A stretch of 64,000 bases of DNA from Mycoplasmopsis agassizii (GTDB lineage Bacteria > Bacillota_I > Bacilli_A > Mycoplasmatales > Metamycoplasmataceae), in assembly GCF_002272945.1 (NCBI RefSeq), contig NZ_NQMN01000002.1, positions 1-64,000 of the forward strand. The letters run 5' to 3'. A program made the position numbers and the translations under genes. Within the stretch, counting starts at the first letter, position 1; every line of letters starts with the position of its first letter. This document shows, in pieces, positions 9,436 through 20,469 of this stretch. The notes below the pieces were generated by a model. It was not told where the DNA came from. It searched no databases and saw only the letters and a program-made list of their open reading frames with translations.

Positions 9436-10419
9436 TTACTTACTTAAGAAGTCTAATAAATCTCGGTGACTTTTATTGCCGTAGCAAATCTGATATAAAG
9501 AGTTTAATAGTGGAAAATCTTCAAGATTATTATTTAATTTTTTACTAATTGCTAGTAGTGAAACAAAACCTTCAGTTGTAACTGACTTATGAAGTTTAGT
9601 TGCTTCTTCAATTCCAAGTTTTCCAATTTCATAGCCAAAACTAAAATTACGTGATTTATTTGATGTTGCGGTCAAAACAAAATCACCAAAAGCAGCTAAT
9701 TCTGATATGGATTCAGGAGTAATTTTTTCAACTTGTTTTAAATAATGATTGGTTTCTTTAAAACCTAAAGTCAGAACTGAAACCAAAGTATTATAAGCAT
9801 CATGCATTGCTTTTGTCATACCAGTTGCAAGTGCATAAATATTTTTTAAAACTGAGTATGTTTGTAAAGTTATTAAATCTGTATTTGGAATAACTTTAAA
9901 ATTTTCGTTAGTAAAAAGTTTAGCAATCCTCTTGTTATACTCTTCATTTTCTGAAACTATATTAATCATTGTTAAATTTTCATCAAAAACTTCTTGTGCA
10001 AAAGAAGGTCCAATTAAGGCAGCATAATTATTAATAATGTGACTAAAATCACTGGTTAAAGTTCTGCTTAATAAATCATTTTTTTCAGCATCTAAACCTT
10101 TAGATAAATTAATAAAATTGAATTGTTTATTTAGTTTAAAATCATCTATTTTTTTCAAAATAAATCTTGTTGCTTTTGAAGGCGTTGCTAAAATAATTAA
10201 GTCAACATTATTCAAAACATCTTCTAAATTTTTAGTAACCAAATTTGGAATTTTATGCATCTTTTTTTGATTAAAATATTTTGTGTTTGAACCTTGTTTT
10301 AAATCATTAATTTCTTGATCATCAATCCCATAGAAATTAACTTCATGATTGTTTTTTAATAGTACATTTGCAAGTGCAGTTCCGTATGCACCAGTACCTA
10401 TAAAAGAAATTTTAGCCAT
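9436..10419 (-). CDS. gpsA: Glycerol-3-phosphate dehydrogenase [NAD(P)+]
   Basis: 327 aa from ATG 10419 (an in-frame ATG 9 bases upstream is less likely). It reduces dihydroxyacetone phosphate to sn-glycerol-3-phosphate for lipid synthesis. Intact motifs: KISFIGTGAYGTALA (GxGxxG), INLSKGL, LIGPSFAQEV, and VLKNIYALATGM with the catalytic Lys. The start overlaps the upstream gene by 8 bases. The second, degenerate copy at 2282-3304 lacks these residues. Confidence 0.9.
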   Translation of the reverse strand: MAKISFIGTGAYGTALANVLLKNNHEVNFYGIDDQEINDLKQGSNTKYFNQKKMHKIPNLVTKNLEDVLNNVDLIILATPSKATRFILKKIDDFKLNKQFNFINLSKGLDAEKNDLLSRTLTSDFSHIINNYAALIGPSFAQEVFDENLTMINIVSENEEYNKRIAKLFTNENFKVIPNTDLITLQTYSVLKNIYALATGMTKAMHDAYNTLVSVLTLGFKETNHYLKQVEKITPESISELAAFGDFVLTATSNKSRNFSFGYEIGKLGIEEATKLHKSVTTEGFVSLLAISKKLNNNLEDFPLLNSLYQICYGNKSHRDLLDFLSK

Positions 10420-11608
10420 TAGTTTCACCTACCCATTTGTTTATATATTCACTACTTAAAATTAAGTTGTTTTTTGTCTTTTGTTTTTGCATTTCAAATT
10501 GATCATTTTGAAATATATTTAAGTCAAAAGGTTCAATAATTACATCATCAATTTTTTCACTATAAACTAGTAAAAAATTGTCTCTAGAAATTATTTCGAA
10601 AAGTCTCGAAATCACCGTGTTTTCCGTATAAATGTTATCTTTAAAAAAATAATCAATTAGTACAATTTGCGACTTATTTAACATACAGAAAAACAAGTAA
10701 ATTAATAGACTTTCTGACTCTGTTAATTCAGACATTTTTTTATTAATTATGTTGTCTAATTTTCAAATATCATTTAGCTGTTTTAATAACTCTTTTGCAT
10801 ACTCTGCAATAGGTAAAATTTGATTATGTAATAAATCAATTGTTTTTGCATAATCACTATCTTTTTTAATAATTTCTCTACCATATTTATTACTTAAAGA
10901 TTTTTCAAAAAACTTTAAATCTTTGCGTTTTTGCTTGTATTCTGACTTAATATTTTTGATTGCATCTTGTTGAGTTTTTAATAAAGTATTTGATAATAAA
11001 TTTACCTTCAAAATTTTGATTCTTTCATTTAATTCTTTTAATGAAATAGACATATCTTTTTCAGTAAAGAAACCTTTTTTGATATTAAATAACATCTTAT
11101 AATTTAGTTCAATATCATCGAAAATAAAATTGTATTTTGCATACGCTTCTTCATAATAGGAACTCATTGATTTTTTTAAATATGCAATGCAATCTTGATA
11201 GTCTTTTAACTCTTCTTCCTTTGCTCCATTAGCAATAAAAATTAAGTTATTTATTTGTCATTGCAAATGCTCAATCATTTCTTCATGATCTTCTTTAAAC
11301 TTTGAATTTGAAAGTAGTTTCCACATCAAGAAAGTTGTCACAGTATCATTATTTGTGTAATTTAGAAAATTAGAATAAGATTGTACATCAAGACTTTCTC
11401 TTTCAAAATCTTCAATCATGACATTATTGACTTTTAAAATTCCGGGCGATTGTTTTGGTTTTAAAAATAAATCAAATAATTGTAAAGCCTGTTTTCTATT
11501 ATCAGAAATCAAGTAATTTGCTCTTCCAGGTTCTAGATTAATTGATTTAATTACCAGATCTTTATTAAAGATCGCATTCGTTAAAGTGATGTTATTGATT
11601 TTAAGCAT
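10412..11608 (-). CDS. Degenerate ABC-type ATPase with a long helical insertion
   Basis: 398 aa after reading TGA codons through. The N-terminus (LKINNITLTNAIFNKDLVIKSINLEPG..., then GILKVNNVMIEDF) follows the beta-strand order of ABC ATPase domains. The C-terminus has a signature-like LTESES followed by SQIVLIDYFFKD, like Walker B. The Walker A position reads ISDNRKQAL, without the GxxGxGK[ST] loop, so ATP binding is unlikely. About 180 residues of Lys/Glu-rich helix separate the halves, which recalls SMC/Rad50-like layouts more than transporters. No permease is adjacent. First gene of the block leading to gpsA. Confidence 0.55.
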
Positions 11609-11728
11609 TTTGTTCCTTTAGGTGTATTTAAAATATTTTCTGAAAAATTATCCATATACTTGAATTTTATATAAAAATATATAAAAACATTTGATATCAT
11701 AAAAATAGAATTGAAATGGAGACAAGTT

Positions 11729-12382
11729 ATGGCAATAAAAAGAATTAGTCGTTCAGCTGACCTTTTAGACCTAAATAACACTGCAGTTATTGTTGGAATC
11801 AAAACAAATAGCATTGGTAACACAGGTGCTTTTGATAATGAGCTTTATGAATTGGAAAAACGCCGCAAGGAAAATAGACAGTTTTACCACAACATCTTAA
11901 CAAATGAAACTAAATCAGACACTGAATTGTTATTAGATCAAAGCGTCGAAGCAAAATTTATTAGACAACAAAGCAATGTTTATTTAGATCTATATAATGA
12001 TTTAAAAAGATATTCAACTGAAAAGTTAATGGACTTTGTTGAGTTTTACAAAATGAATATTGAAGATGTGAAGGCTTTTCATTTCTTAATTTTAAATAAA
12101 ACAACTTTTGCATCATGATTCCAAAACATCGCTGAACAAATTTTAATTTTCAAAACAAAAGAAGTATTTTACAACATGGCAGATGCCTTATCAACTGAAC
12201 GTGGCTTTGATATTGGTGAAAAATGAGTAATCGATGCCACTAAAGCTTTAATTAATTTCATCACTCGTGAGTATTTACCTTCAATTAAATCTAACTACTT
12301 TAGAGATTGACAACTTGCAAAAATTAAATACTCTCGCTTTTTAGAAAGCGGTGGAATTAAAAACCTGCATTTTGATGAATAA
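11729..12382 (+). CDS. Uncharacterised 217-aa mycoplasmal protein
   Basis: Starts at ATG 11729 behind GGAGA, rather than at the upstream TTG. The sequence (MAIKRISRSADLLDLNNTAVIVGIKTN...) is soluble and helix-rich, with tryptophans encoded by TGA in the second half. There are no signal peptide, membrane segments or recognised catalytic motifs. Monocistronic: divergent from the ABC-like gene and followed by a terminator shared with recO. Confidence 0.75.
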
Positions 12383-12397
12383 TAAATAAATTTATTT

Positions 12398-12421
12398 ACG
12401 AACCTATAGGTTCGTTTTTTA
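12398..12421. terminator. Bidirectional terminator between the 217-aa gene and recO
   Basis: Self-complementary ACGAACCTATAGGTTCGT followed by six T on the plus strand, with A/T-rich flanks that also serve the minus strand. Confidence 0.8.
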
Positions 12422-12435
12422 TTCATAAAATCAAA

Positions 12436-13131
12436 TTAGTAAAATAGTTTAATTTCAGCAGGCACATAAACACCTTGCAATCTAAAAAGATCGACAAAAA
12501 TACGGAGCATTTTTAAAGTGGTCGCTTGCGAAGTTGTTTCTAGAAACTCTGAAAAACTTTTTTCTAAACTATGAAAACCTTTTAAAAGATGTAATTCTGT
12601 TTTTTCAAGGCTATGCAAAGCACAAACAAAACCACCTTTTGTAATATCTAAAAAAATTATTTTTTTATAGCTATCACAAACTACGCAAGAATGAAAATTC
12701 ATCTCAAAACCAAAAGGTTTTGATAACAAGAAAAATAGGTAAACAAATAGATAAATTGCTTTAGTTTCATTTGTGAAATTAAGTAATAGTAAGATAAAAT
12801 TATAGAGTTCAGAATTAGTTTGCTCTAGTTGATTTAATAAGACCAAAACAATTGGTCAAAAAATCAAGTTAAAACTAGTTTGTTGATCGTATCTAGTGAT
12901 TAAATGGGCAGTTTTTAACTTTGATAAAGAAGTTATTAACCTAGCAGCAAAATACTCAAATTCAATGACTGAACCTTCGATTAAATTTAACCGATTTTTA
13001 CTATTTACTTGTAAAATACCTCTTGCAATCATAGAAATAATTTCCTTTTCAAAAAGTACTTTGATAATTCCATCTTTTTGATTATGTGGTACAATTTTTA
13101 ACAAAATCCCGCTTTTTATTGTAGTTGCCAT
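12436..13131 (-). CDS. recO: DNA repair protein RecO
   Basis: 231 aa. RecO loads RecA on SSB-coated DNA with RecR. The N-terminal OB-fold (KSGILLKIVPHNQKDGIIKVLFEK) is followed by a helical domain and a zinc-site region with CVVC and a later Cys (FVCALH), so at least three of four cysteines are visible. One TGA Trp joins the two halves. The C-terminus LFRLQGVYVPAEIKLFY is typical. Confidence 0.85.
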
Positions 13132-13175
13132 CTAAGTATATGATAACCAAAAAGCCCCTATAGGAGTAATGATAC

Positions 13176-13472
13176 ATGGAAAATTTTTTACAAACACTAG
13201 TTAGCAGTGCTGAGTCATTAATTGGCTTTCATAGTTTTGTTAATCTAACAAAACCTGAAAGCCAAGAGATTAACCCTAATTTTCCAGGAATTGCTTATAA
13301 AGTTGAAAATAATTTTTTAGATTTAACTATTGCTTTGAATTTTTTTTACCAAATCAAAGTTAATATAATTATTAGAAACTTTGAAAATTTAATTAATCAA
13401 ATTGCTCCTAAGTTTAATTTGAATTTAAGAAATGCAACATTTATTGTGGAAGGAATTAAAGATGAAAAATAA
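13176..13472 (+). CDS. Asp23/Gls24-family (YloU-like) protein
   Basis: 98 aa. It lies directly upstream of fakA/yloV, as in Bacillus, and its sequence (FPGIAYKVENNFLDLTIALNFFYQIKVNIIIRNFENLI) has the alternating strand/helix pattern of the Asp23 fold. Overlaps the fakA start by 11 bases. The assignment rests partly on context. Confidence 0.6.
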   Translation: MENFLQTLVSSAESLIGFHSFVNLTKPESQEINPNFPGIAYKVENNFLDLTIALNFFYQIKVNIIIRNFENLINQIAPKFNLNLRNATFIVEGIKDEK

Positions 13473-15099
13473 AAACGTTTTAAATGCTTTTGAATTTAGT
13501 AGATTATTTATTTCTGGATCAAATAATTTGCAAAATTATAAAGATGAAATCAACCACTTAAATGTTTTTCCAGTGCCTGATGGTGACACTGGAAGCAATA
13601 TGTCAGCAACAACTTTTGAAGCAGCCGATGTGATTAAAAATAATCAATATAACACTATGGATGAATTATCTTCAAAAATTTCTCGTCAGATGCTACTTAG
13701 TGCTCGCGGCAATTCAGGTGTTATTCTTTCGCAAATTTTCAAAGGCTTTTCTTTAGCCTTTGAAAACAAAAAAGAAGCTAGTTTAGTTGATTTTATTAAC
13801 GCTATTAATGAAGCACAAAAAAAGGCTTATGAATCAGTTTTAAAACCTGTTGAAGGAACTATTTTAACAGTTATTCGTGAAACTAGCGAAAGACTAGTAA
13901 GCAAAAAAAATAGTTATAAAAATTATGGAGAGTTACTTGATGATTTAGTTAAAGTTGCTGAAATTTCATTAAACAATACACCTAATCACTTAAAAGTTTT
14001 ACGTGATGTAGGTGTTGTTGATAGTGGCGGGCGTGGTCTTTTAGAAATCTTTAAAGGCATGAAAGCAGCTGTTAATGATCAAGATATTCAAATTAAACAA
14101 AGTGATGAAAAACATGGTGGTGTTTTAAGTATTCATGAAGATGTTTTTGAAGGCGAATTTGGTTATTGCACTGAATTCATTTTGAAATTAGATAAAGTTG
14201 AAAACTTTAAGAAAGAAAAGTGAATTGAGAAATTTAATAAGTACGCTGATTCATTAGTTGTCATTCAAGATGATAACATTTTAAAAGTTCATGGTCATAC
14301 TTTACGCCCTGGAAAATTGCTTGATTTAGTTCAAGGTTTAGGTGAATTTGAAAAAGTTAAAGTTGACAATATGACTTTGCAAGCCCAAAATTCACGCAAA
14401 AATGTTGAATCAACTCAGGAACTTTTATTAGCTCAAGAAGCAACTAAAAGTGCAATTATCAGTTGTAATCTAGGTTCAGGTTTTGTTAACGAAATGAAAG
14501 AACTAGGTGCATCACAAGTGATTGTTTCCGAGCAAACACAAAATCCTAGTGCTAAAGAAATTATCGATGCAATTCGTAAAACTAAAGCAGAAAATGTTTT
14601 TATTTTACCTAATAATGGCAATGTAATTTTAGCAGCTGAACAAGCTGCGCAAATTATTGATGATAAAGTTGTGCAAGTTATTCCAACCAGAAATCAAGTT
14701 GAAGGTTTTATTGCAATTCAACATTTTTCAAATGAAAATAATTTAGAAGATAACCTAGAATTAATCGAAGAAGGACTTGATGATTTAAACGTAGTTGAAG
14801 TTGCTCAAGCAACAAAAACTACTAAATTTAAAGGTGTTAAAGTTGATGAAGGCGATTATTTATGTATTGTTAATGGTCAAGTTATTAATACAAAAAGTGA
14901 TAAAATAAAAGCAGCTATTTATTCCTTAAATGAAGTTATTACAGATAAGACTGAAATTGCTTATATTTTTTATGGTGATTCTGTTTCACTTTCTGATGCA
15001 CAAGAAATTGAAAATTATCTAAATAACAACTATGATATAGTAGTGGAAATTAAAAGCGGTAATCAAAGCATTTATCAATTTAGTATCGGAGTCAAATAA
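13462..15099 (+). CDS. fakA: Fatty acid kinase catalytic subunit FakA (YloV; DAK2-domain protein)
   Basis: 545 aa, the family length. With FakB it phosphorylates exogenous fatty acids to acyl-phosphate for PlsX/PlsY. The N-terminal DAK2 domain has NVFPVPDGDTGSNM (metal/ATP-binding aspartates), ARGNSGVILSQIF and KPVEGTILTVIRE. A middle DegV-like insert contains CNLGSG. The C-terminus is VEIKSGNQSIYQFSIGV. ATG 13462 is preferred over the upstream 13432 because it matches the conserved start. It ends in TAATG shared with plsX. Confidence 0.9.
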
Positions 15100-16097
15100 T
15101 GCAAAAATATCACCTAGCAATCGATGCCATTGGTAATGATTTAGGCTATCAACCCTGAGTTGAAGCCATAGAAACATTTAAAGAAGCAAATCCCAATTTT
15201 GCTTTTACAATCGTTGCCGATGTTGAAAAAATCAAGCCGTTATTTAAAAATTTTGATAATCTAAATTTTATAAATAACCCTGAAAAAGCAACTTTGGATA
15301 ACGTTTCTTTGCGCCAAGCGCAGAAGCAATCAAGCAGTATGAAAACTGCCTTTGAATTGCTTAAAGATAAAAAAGTTGATGCGATTTTATCTGCAGGTGA
15401 TACAGCGATTTTGCTTGCTCATTCAACCTTTGTTTTAGAACGTTTAACTGGTGTTGATCGCCCTGCTTTCATGCCAGTTTTTCCCACAATTAATCAAGGT
15501 CAAAAGTTTTTGATGTTAGATGTAGGTGCTAACTTAGAAGTTAAACCTTCTTACATTTATCAGTGAGCAAAATTAGCTTTTATTTTTAGTAAAAATGTGC
15601 TTGGAGTAAAAACTCCAAGACTAAATATTTTAAATATTGGAACCGAAGACTATAAAGGCTTTGCTTGACACCGAGAGGCTTCTCAATTAATTGAAGCTGA
15701 CCAAAACCTAGCACCTTTTTATAAAGGTTTTTTAGAACCACGTGAATTAATGAACGGAGTTACTGACATCGTGATCGCTGATGGCTATGCTGGTAACATG
15801 GTTTTAAAATCTTATGAAGGAGCAGTTAAAAGTTTTGGGCAACTAATCAAAAGAGAAATAACTGCTTCATTTATGAAAAAAATGGGAGCCTTAATTTTAA
15901 AGGGTGCTTTCAAAAATGCTAAAAACGTTTTAGACCATCGCAATGTAGGTGGAGCCTATGTTATAGGTGTCGATGGACTAGTCGTAAAAGCACACGGAAA
16001 TAGCGATAAAACGGCGTTTTTAGGTGCTTTAGGACAAATAAAAAACGCCTTAGAAAAAAACATTATCATGCAATTTAAAAATGCAATTAAAGAGTAA
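15099..16097 (+). CDS. plsX: Phosphate acyltransferase PlsX
   Basis: 332 aa. PlsX makes or uses acyl-phosphates in phosphatidic acid synthesis, which fits its neighbour fakA. Visible motifs: AIDAIGNDLG (usual AxDAMGGDxG, partly altered), AILSAGDTAILLA, MPVFPT, LDVGAN, GFLEPRELM and IADGYAGNMVLKS. Starts by one-base overlap with fakA, and rnc begins 3 bases later. Confidence 0.92.
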
Positions 16098-16100
16098 AAT

Positions 16101-16802
16101 ATGCCATTAACAGTATTAGAGACAGAAAAACATAAAACACTAATTAGTAGGTTAAAGTCATTTGGATTAAGAGTTGATGCTTTCACGATCAATAATTATT
16201 CACTTGCTTTCATCCACAAAACTTTCGAAAATGAATCACCAATTAAAGGTAATTATGAAATGCTAGAATTTCTTGGCGATTCAATTTTGCAATATATTTG
16301 TGCAAGATATATTATCGAAAATATCCAATTTAAAAATCCAGGAGATGCTTCACTTTTAAGATCTAAAATTGTTGGAACAACAAATTTAGCTAAAGTTTCT
16401 CAGGAATTAAAATTAGATGAACTAATTTTTAAAGGTCATGGAGCCAGAGATTTAGAAAAAAATGAAAAGGTCTTAGCAGACATTTTTGAATCACTTGTTG
16501 CTGCAATTTTTTATAATGAAGGTGAAGCAAAAGTGATAGATTTTCTAAAAAAATATCTTTTTGTAGATACTTTTGACCTAACTCAATCTTTAAAAGATCC
16601 AAAGACACAATTTCAAGAAATTGTGCAGTCTTTTAGTCATAAAAAACCTGAGTATCGTTCAGAATATATACCTGAAACAAAAGAGTGAGTAACAACCTTA
16701 ATTTATGATGAAAAAGTCTTTGGAAAAGGTGTTGGTCATAACAAAAAAGAAGCTGAAGTTTTAGCTGCTCAAGAAGCTTTAAAAATTCACTTTAGCAAAT
16801 AA
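16101..16802 (+). CDS. rnc: Ribonuclease III
   Basis: 233 aa. The catalytic signature is NYEMLEFLGDSIL near residue 51, and the second acidic site is LADIFESLVAAIF. The C-terminal dsRNA-binding domain (residues about 165-230) ends KKEAEVLAAQEALKIHF. It processes rRNA precursors and structured mRNAs. The order plsX then rnc keeps the Firmicutes arrangement with the intervening fab/acp genes lost. Confidence 0.93.
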
Positions 16803-16843
16803 AATATAAAAAATGCTTTTGGATTAAAACCACTTAAAAATAG

Positions 16844-16887
16844 TATAATTAAAGAAAATTTTTAATACTCATTTTATGAGTATTTTT
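16844..16887 (+). promoter_or_regulatory. Promoter and leader hairpin of the large surface protein
   Basis: A consensus TATAAT at 16844-16849 precedes arms AATACTCA (16864-16871) and TGAGTATT (16877-16884) followed by T residues. The hairpin thus lies inside the predicted 5' leader. It may be an attenuator, or simply the terminator of the rnc operon overlapping a promoter. A GGAG ribosome-binding site follows at 16895. Confidence 0.5.
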
Positions 16888-16902
16888 ACATAATGGAGAA
16901 AC

Positions 16903-19900
16903 ATGAAGAGAAAAGTTCTTATTATCACGGCAGCATCTACTTTAGTAGCAATTCCTGTAGTTGCTGGAATTGCAGCAGGAATCGCAATTAATGCTCAACC
17001 TAAAAGTGAAGGTACAATTAGCCCTGAAGCACGTAAAAGTAGAGAAGCTGAAATTGCTGTTTTTAACAATCAATGAGTAAACGCACCTGAATTTACTGGT
17101 ACAACAAATGTACCTTTACAAGCAGGAGTTGTTAATAGTTCATCATTATTGACACTAGCAAATTTTAACATTACTTCTAAAATGCCTGAAACAGATTTTA
17201 GTTCACAAGGGTGAACAATTACAAAAGATAGTTTTGCAGTTGCAGGAGTTAACGCAGTTGAATTAACTTATACTATTTCAAGAAAATTTGATACAACTGA
17301 ACCAGTAATTAGTGGTCAATTTAAACAACTAATTACTGGTTTTAAAGTTGATGATGCAAATGCAGTGCAAAAAATCATCAGCGAAAAACCAAATTTAACT
17401 TGAGCAACAGTTGATGGTAAAGCACCTACTACTAAAAATGCTGAAGAAATTACAGTTGCTGATTTTAACTTGCCAAAATCACAATTTGGTGAAACATATT
17501 CACTAGCAATTGCAGCGACAACTCCTAATACAGTAACTGTTAGAGTTACTGTAACTTCAGGTAATGAAACAGGAAGTTATGACTATGTTGCAACTGGAGT
17601 TTACAATGTAATTCAGGCAGGAGTTAATAACTATTTCCATAATGGTTCTAGTTATGTACCAACACTTTCATGAATTTCTTCTTCACCACAAAAATCAATT
17701 CTTCCTTCAGAAATTAAAAATTATACTAAAGCACAATTACAATCAAGTTTTAGATTATCAAGTGCAAATCTTACAAATCAATTCACTCTACCTACTGGTG
17801 AATTAATTCAATTTAATAGTGAAATCGATTCTTATGCAAGTGATAATAATGGATCAGGAACAGTTACTTTAAAAATCGTAATTTCTCCTACTGCTGCTAA
17901 TCCTAATCAATTTGATAACGTAGAATTATTTGTTCCTTTAATAGGATTTAAAACATCTTTAGAAGTTTCTCAAGAACAATTAACTAATTTTATTGCACTG
18001 ATTAACTGAGCGCAAACTAATTTAGCTGCGCAAACACCACATGGATTATTTTCTAATCAATTCGTTAATGTTGATGATAATTTAATTTATGGTTCAAATG
18101 ATGTTGAAAACTTCAAACGTACCTTCAATAGTTCACAAGCATTTGCTGAACTTTCATTTAATAAAATTGCTGGTTTATTCAGTACATATGCTAGCCAATT
18201 ACCTCAAGATTTACTAGCATTTTATAACCCACAAACAGAGCAAGGGCGAGAAAACTTTGCTTACATTAGAAATTTTGGAGTTGAATTAACATCTGTTCAA
18301 TCAGATTCAACTAATCCCACTTCAGCAACAATTACAGTGCTTTTAATTGACAAAATTTTAGCTAATTCACAAAAAAGTTTTACAGTTGCAATGCGTGGAT
18401 TTTTATCAGCAAGTGACTTCAAACTAGTCGATTCATATAATAATGCCCAAGAAGCAAACGCTAATTCATTATTATCAATTACCTACGATTCAAGTATTCA
18501 CGGTGATAAAGCAAGTTTAAAACCATCAGAATTATTGACATTAATTAATGGTTCAAATGCAACAGTTGCTACTAAATTAGAAAGCTTAAAAAAGGTTTTT
18601 GCAATTAGTCAACCTGCATCAACTAACGGTGTTGAATTTGAATTTACAACTTCAACAGGTGATGGAACTACAGGTGAAATTGCTGATGCAAATGATACAT
18701 TAGGTATTTTTAGTTTATATTTAAATATAAAACTAATTAATGGTCAAAAATATAGCAAAGTAATTACTTTCGAAGAAAATGGTTTTGTTTCAGATGCTTT
18801 AAACACTAACCGTTTAATCGCAACAGCATATAATACAAGATTACAGCCTTCATATGTTGCGGTTTCTGCAGGACAAGGTTCAACTGCAACTAAAGAAAAC
18901 ACCTTACCTTCTGCTTTAACAACTAATAACTTTCAATTTAGTCAAGCAGATTTAGTTGCTGCAGGAATTGATCCTAGTTTATCTTTATCAGTTGTTTCAA
19001 TTACACCAGATCCTGATGCTGCAATAACAGGAAAAGTTAGTGGTGAAGTTGAAGTTAAATCATCAACAGGTGTAGGAACTTTACGTAAATATACATTCAC
19101 TGCAGATGGTTTTAAATCAACCTTAACAGATAACTTAATCGCTATTAGAAATGAAATTTCTTCACTAGGAAGCGCTGAATTAACCGAAGGTTCACAATTT
19201 GTTTTACCTTCACAATTACAAACAGCAAACTTTACAATTTCAAGTCCTAGTGCTGTAATTGGTTCTGCAGATAATATCGAATATAAAATTGAAACTATCA
19301 CTAAAATTAATGATGTTCAAGGTTTAGCAACCTTAACTGTTTTAGCAACTAAAGGTGAAGGTGATGCAAGAGCAAGCCACCGTTTTGAAATGCAAAAAAC
19401 AGGGCTATTCACCATGAAAGCGCTACTTAATAAGAAATTTACAGACAACAAAGTTAACTTTGATCTGAAAAACAAAAAAACTTATTTACCTTCAGAATTA
19501 GCAGCCTTAAAAGCAGGAACTTCTATCGATGTTGATGCTAATAATTTCCCATTAGCCTTCTTAAATGCAGTTGAATTAATTGCAGGTGTGCGTGAAGCTA
19601 GTTTACCAAACATTACTTTTAACCTAGTAAGAAATGGACTTTCAACAGTTAATGAAAGTACACCAGCAATTACTAATATTAGTGAAGCAATTACAGATAT
19701 TGATGATATTGCAGGTACTTTAAAAGTTAGAATGTATCTACAATTAACAACTACAACTGCAGACAATGGACAAAGTTCAACCATCTTCAGCGATCCTTTT
19801 ACAATTACAGTTCCTAAAACAAGTGGGTTATTATCAACTTCAGATCTAATTGCAACTTACTTAGAAACAGAAGTTGAAGTTGGAAGCATTCATTTACAAA

Positions 19901-20469
19901 ATAATAGTACAACAGTTGCTAATTCAACTACACCAGCAGACATGGTTAACGTTACAAATCTAGTAGTTAATCCTGCAACAGCAGTAGTAAAAAGTCCTTT
20001 TGGAAATGTCTCAAAAAATATTTCACTAACAGCAAGTGAAATCGTAACTGTTTCAAATTCTAATGAAGAATTAACAGTTAAAATTACAGGTGAATCTTCA
20101 GGTGCAACATCTTCAAGAGAATACACCTTAACAGGATTTATGAATTCTAATGCTGCATTAAGTGCTGCTATTAGCAAAAAAGTTGTACCTAACTTTACGC
20201 CTTCAGCAGGACAAACTAAACAAAACAGTGCTGTTTCAACCTTGACAATGGCTCAATTTGACTTTAAAAACGTTGCAGGTTTAACTGAAACAATTGTTAA
20301 TGGTGAACCAGTTTATAGTGATGTCAATGGAGTAGTTCATAGAGTTAACGGAATTGCTACAGGTGATGCAGCCCGTGCATCTGGAGAAGTTGAAGTTTCT
20401 GTATTATTAACAAAAGGAACAATTCAACAAACATATTCAGTAAAAATTACAGGGTTTCAAAAAGGATAA
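16903..20469 (+). CDS. Large repeat-built surface protein, N-terminally anchored, not a lipoprotein
   Basis: 1188 aa after reading TGA as Trp. Residues 1-30 form a basic start and hydrophobic segment without a lipobox cysteine, so a signal anchor or signal peptide. The rest consists of about nine to ten modules of roughly 100-130 residues, each ending in a strand like QLITGFK, VPLIGFK, AMRGF, FTADGF, YTLTGF, KITGFQ. This resembles the mycoplasma lipoprotein-associated domain (Lipoprotein_17 type). Composition is Ser/Thr/Ala/Asn-rich. The same module endings occur in the lipoproteins at 46921 and 60895. Its TAA overlaps the start of the FtsZ-like gene (TAATG), so the two are translated together. 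Role unknown; possibly adhesion or shape. Confidence 0.8.

Noticed and set aside
11711-11728. TTG start extending the 217-aa gene by six codons
   Set aside because: The GGAGA ribosome-binding site lies inside this extension and fits the ATG at 11729.
18942-20177. Long minus-strand open frames inside the 1188-aa surface protein gene
   Set aside because: Shadows of a compositionally biased gene; no ribosome-binding sites and no recognisable protein features.
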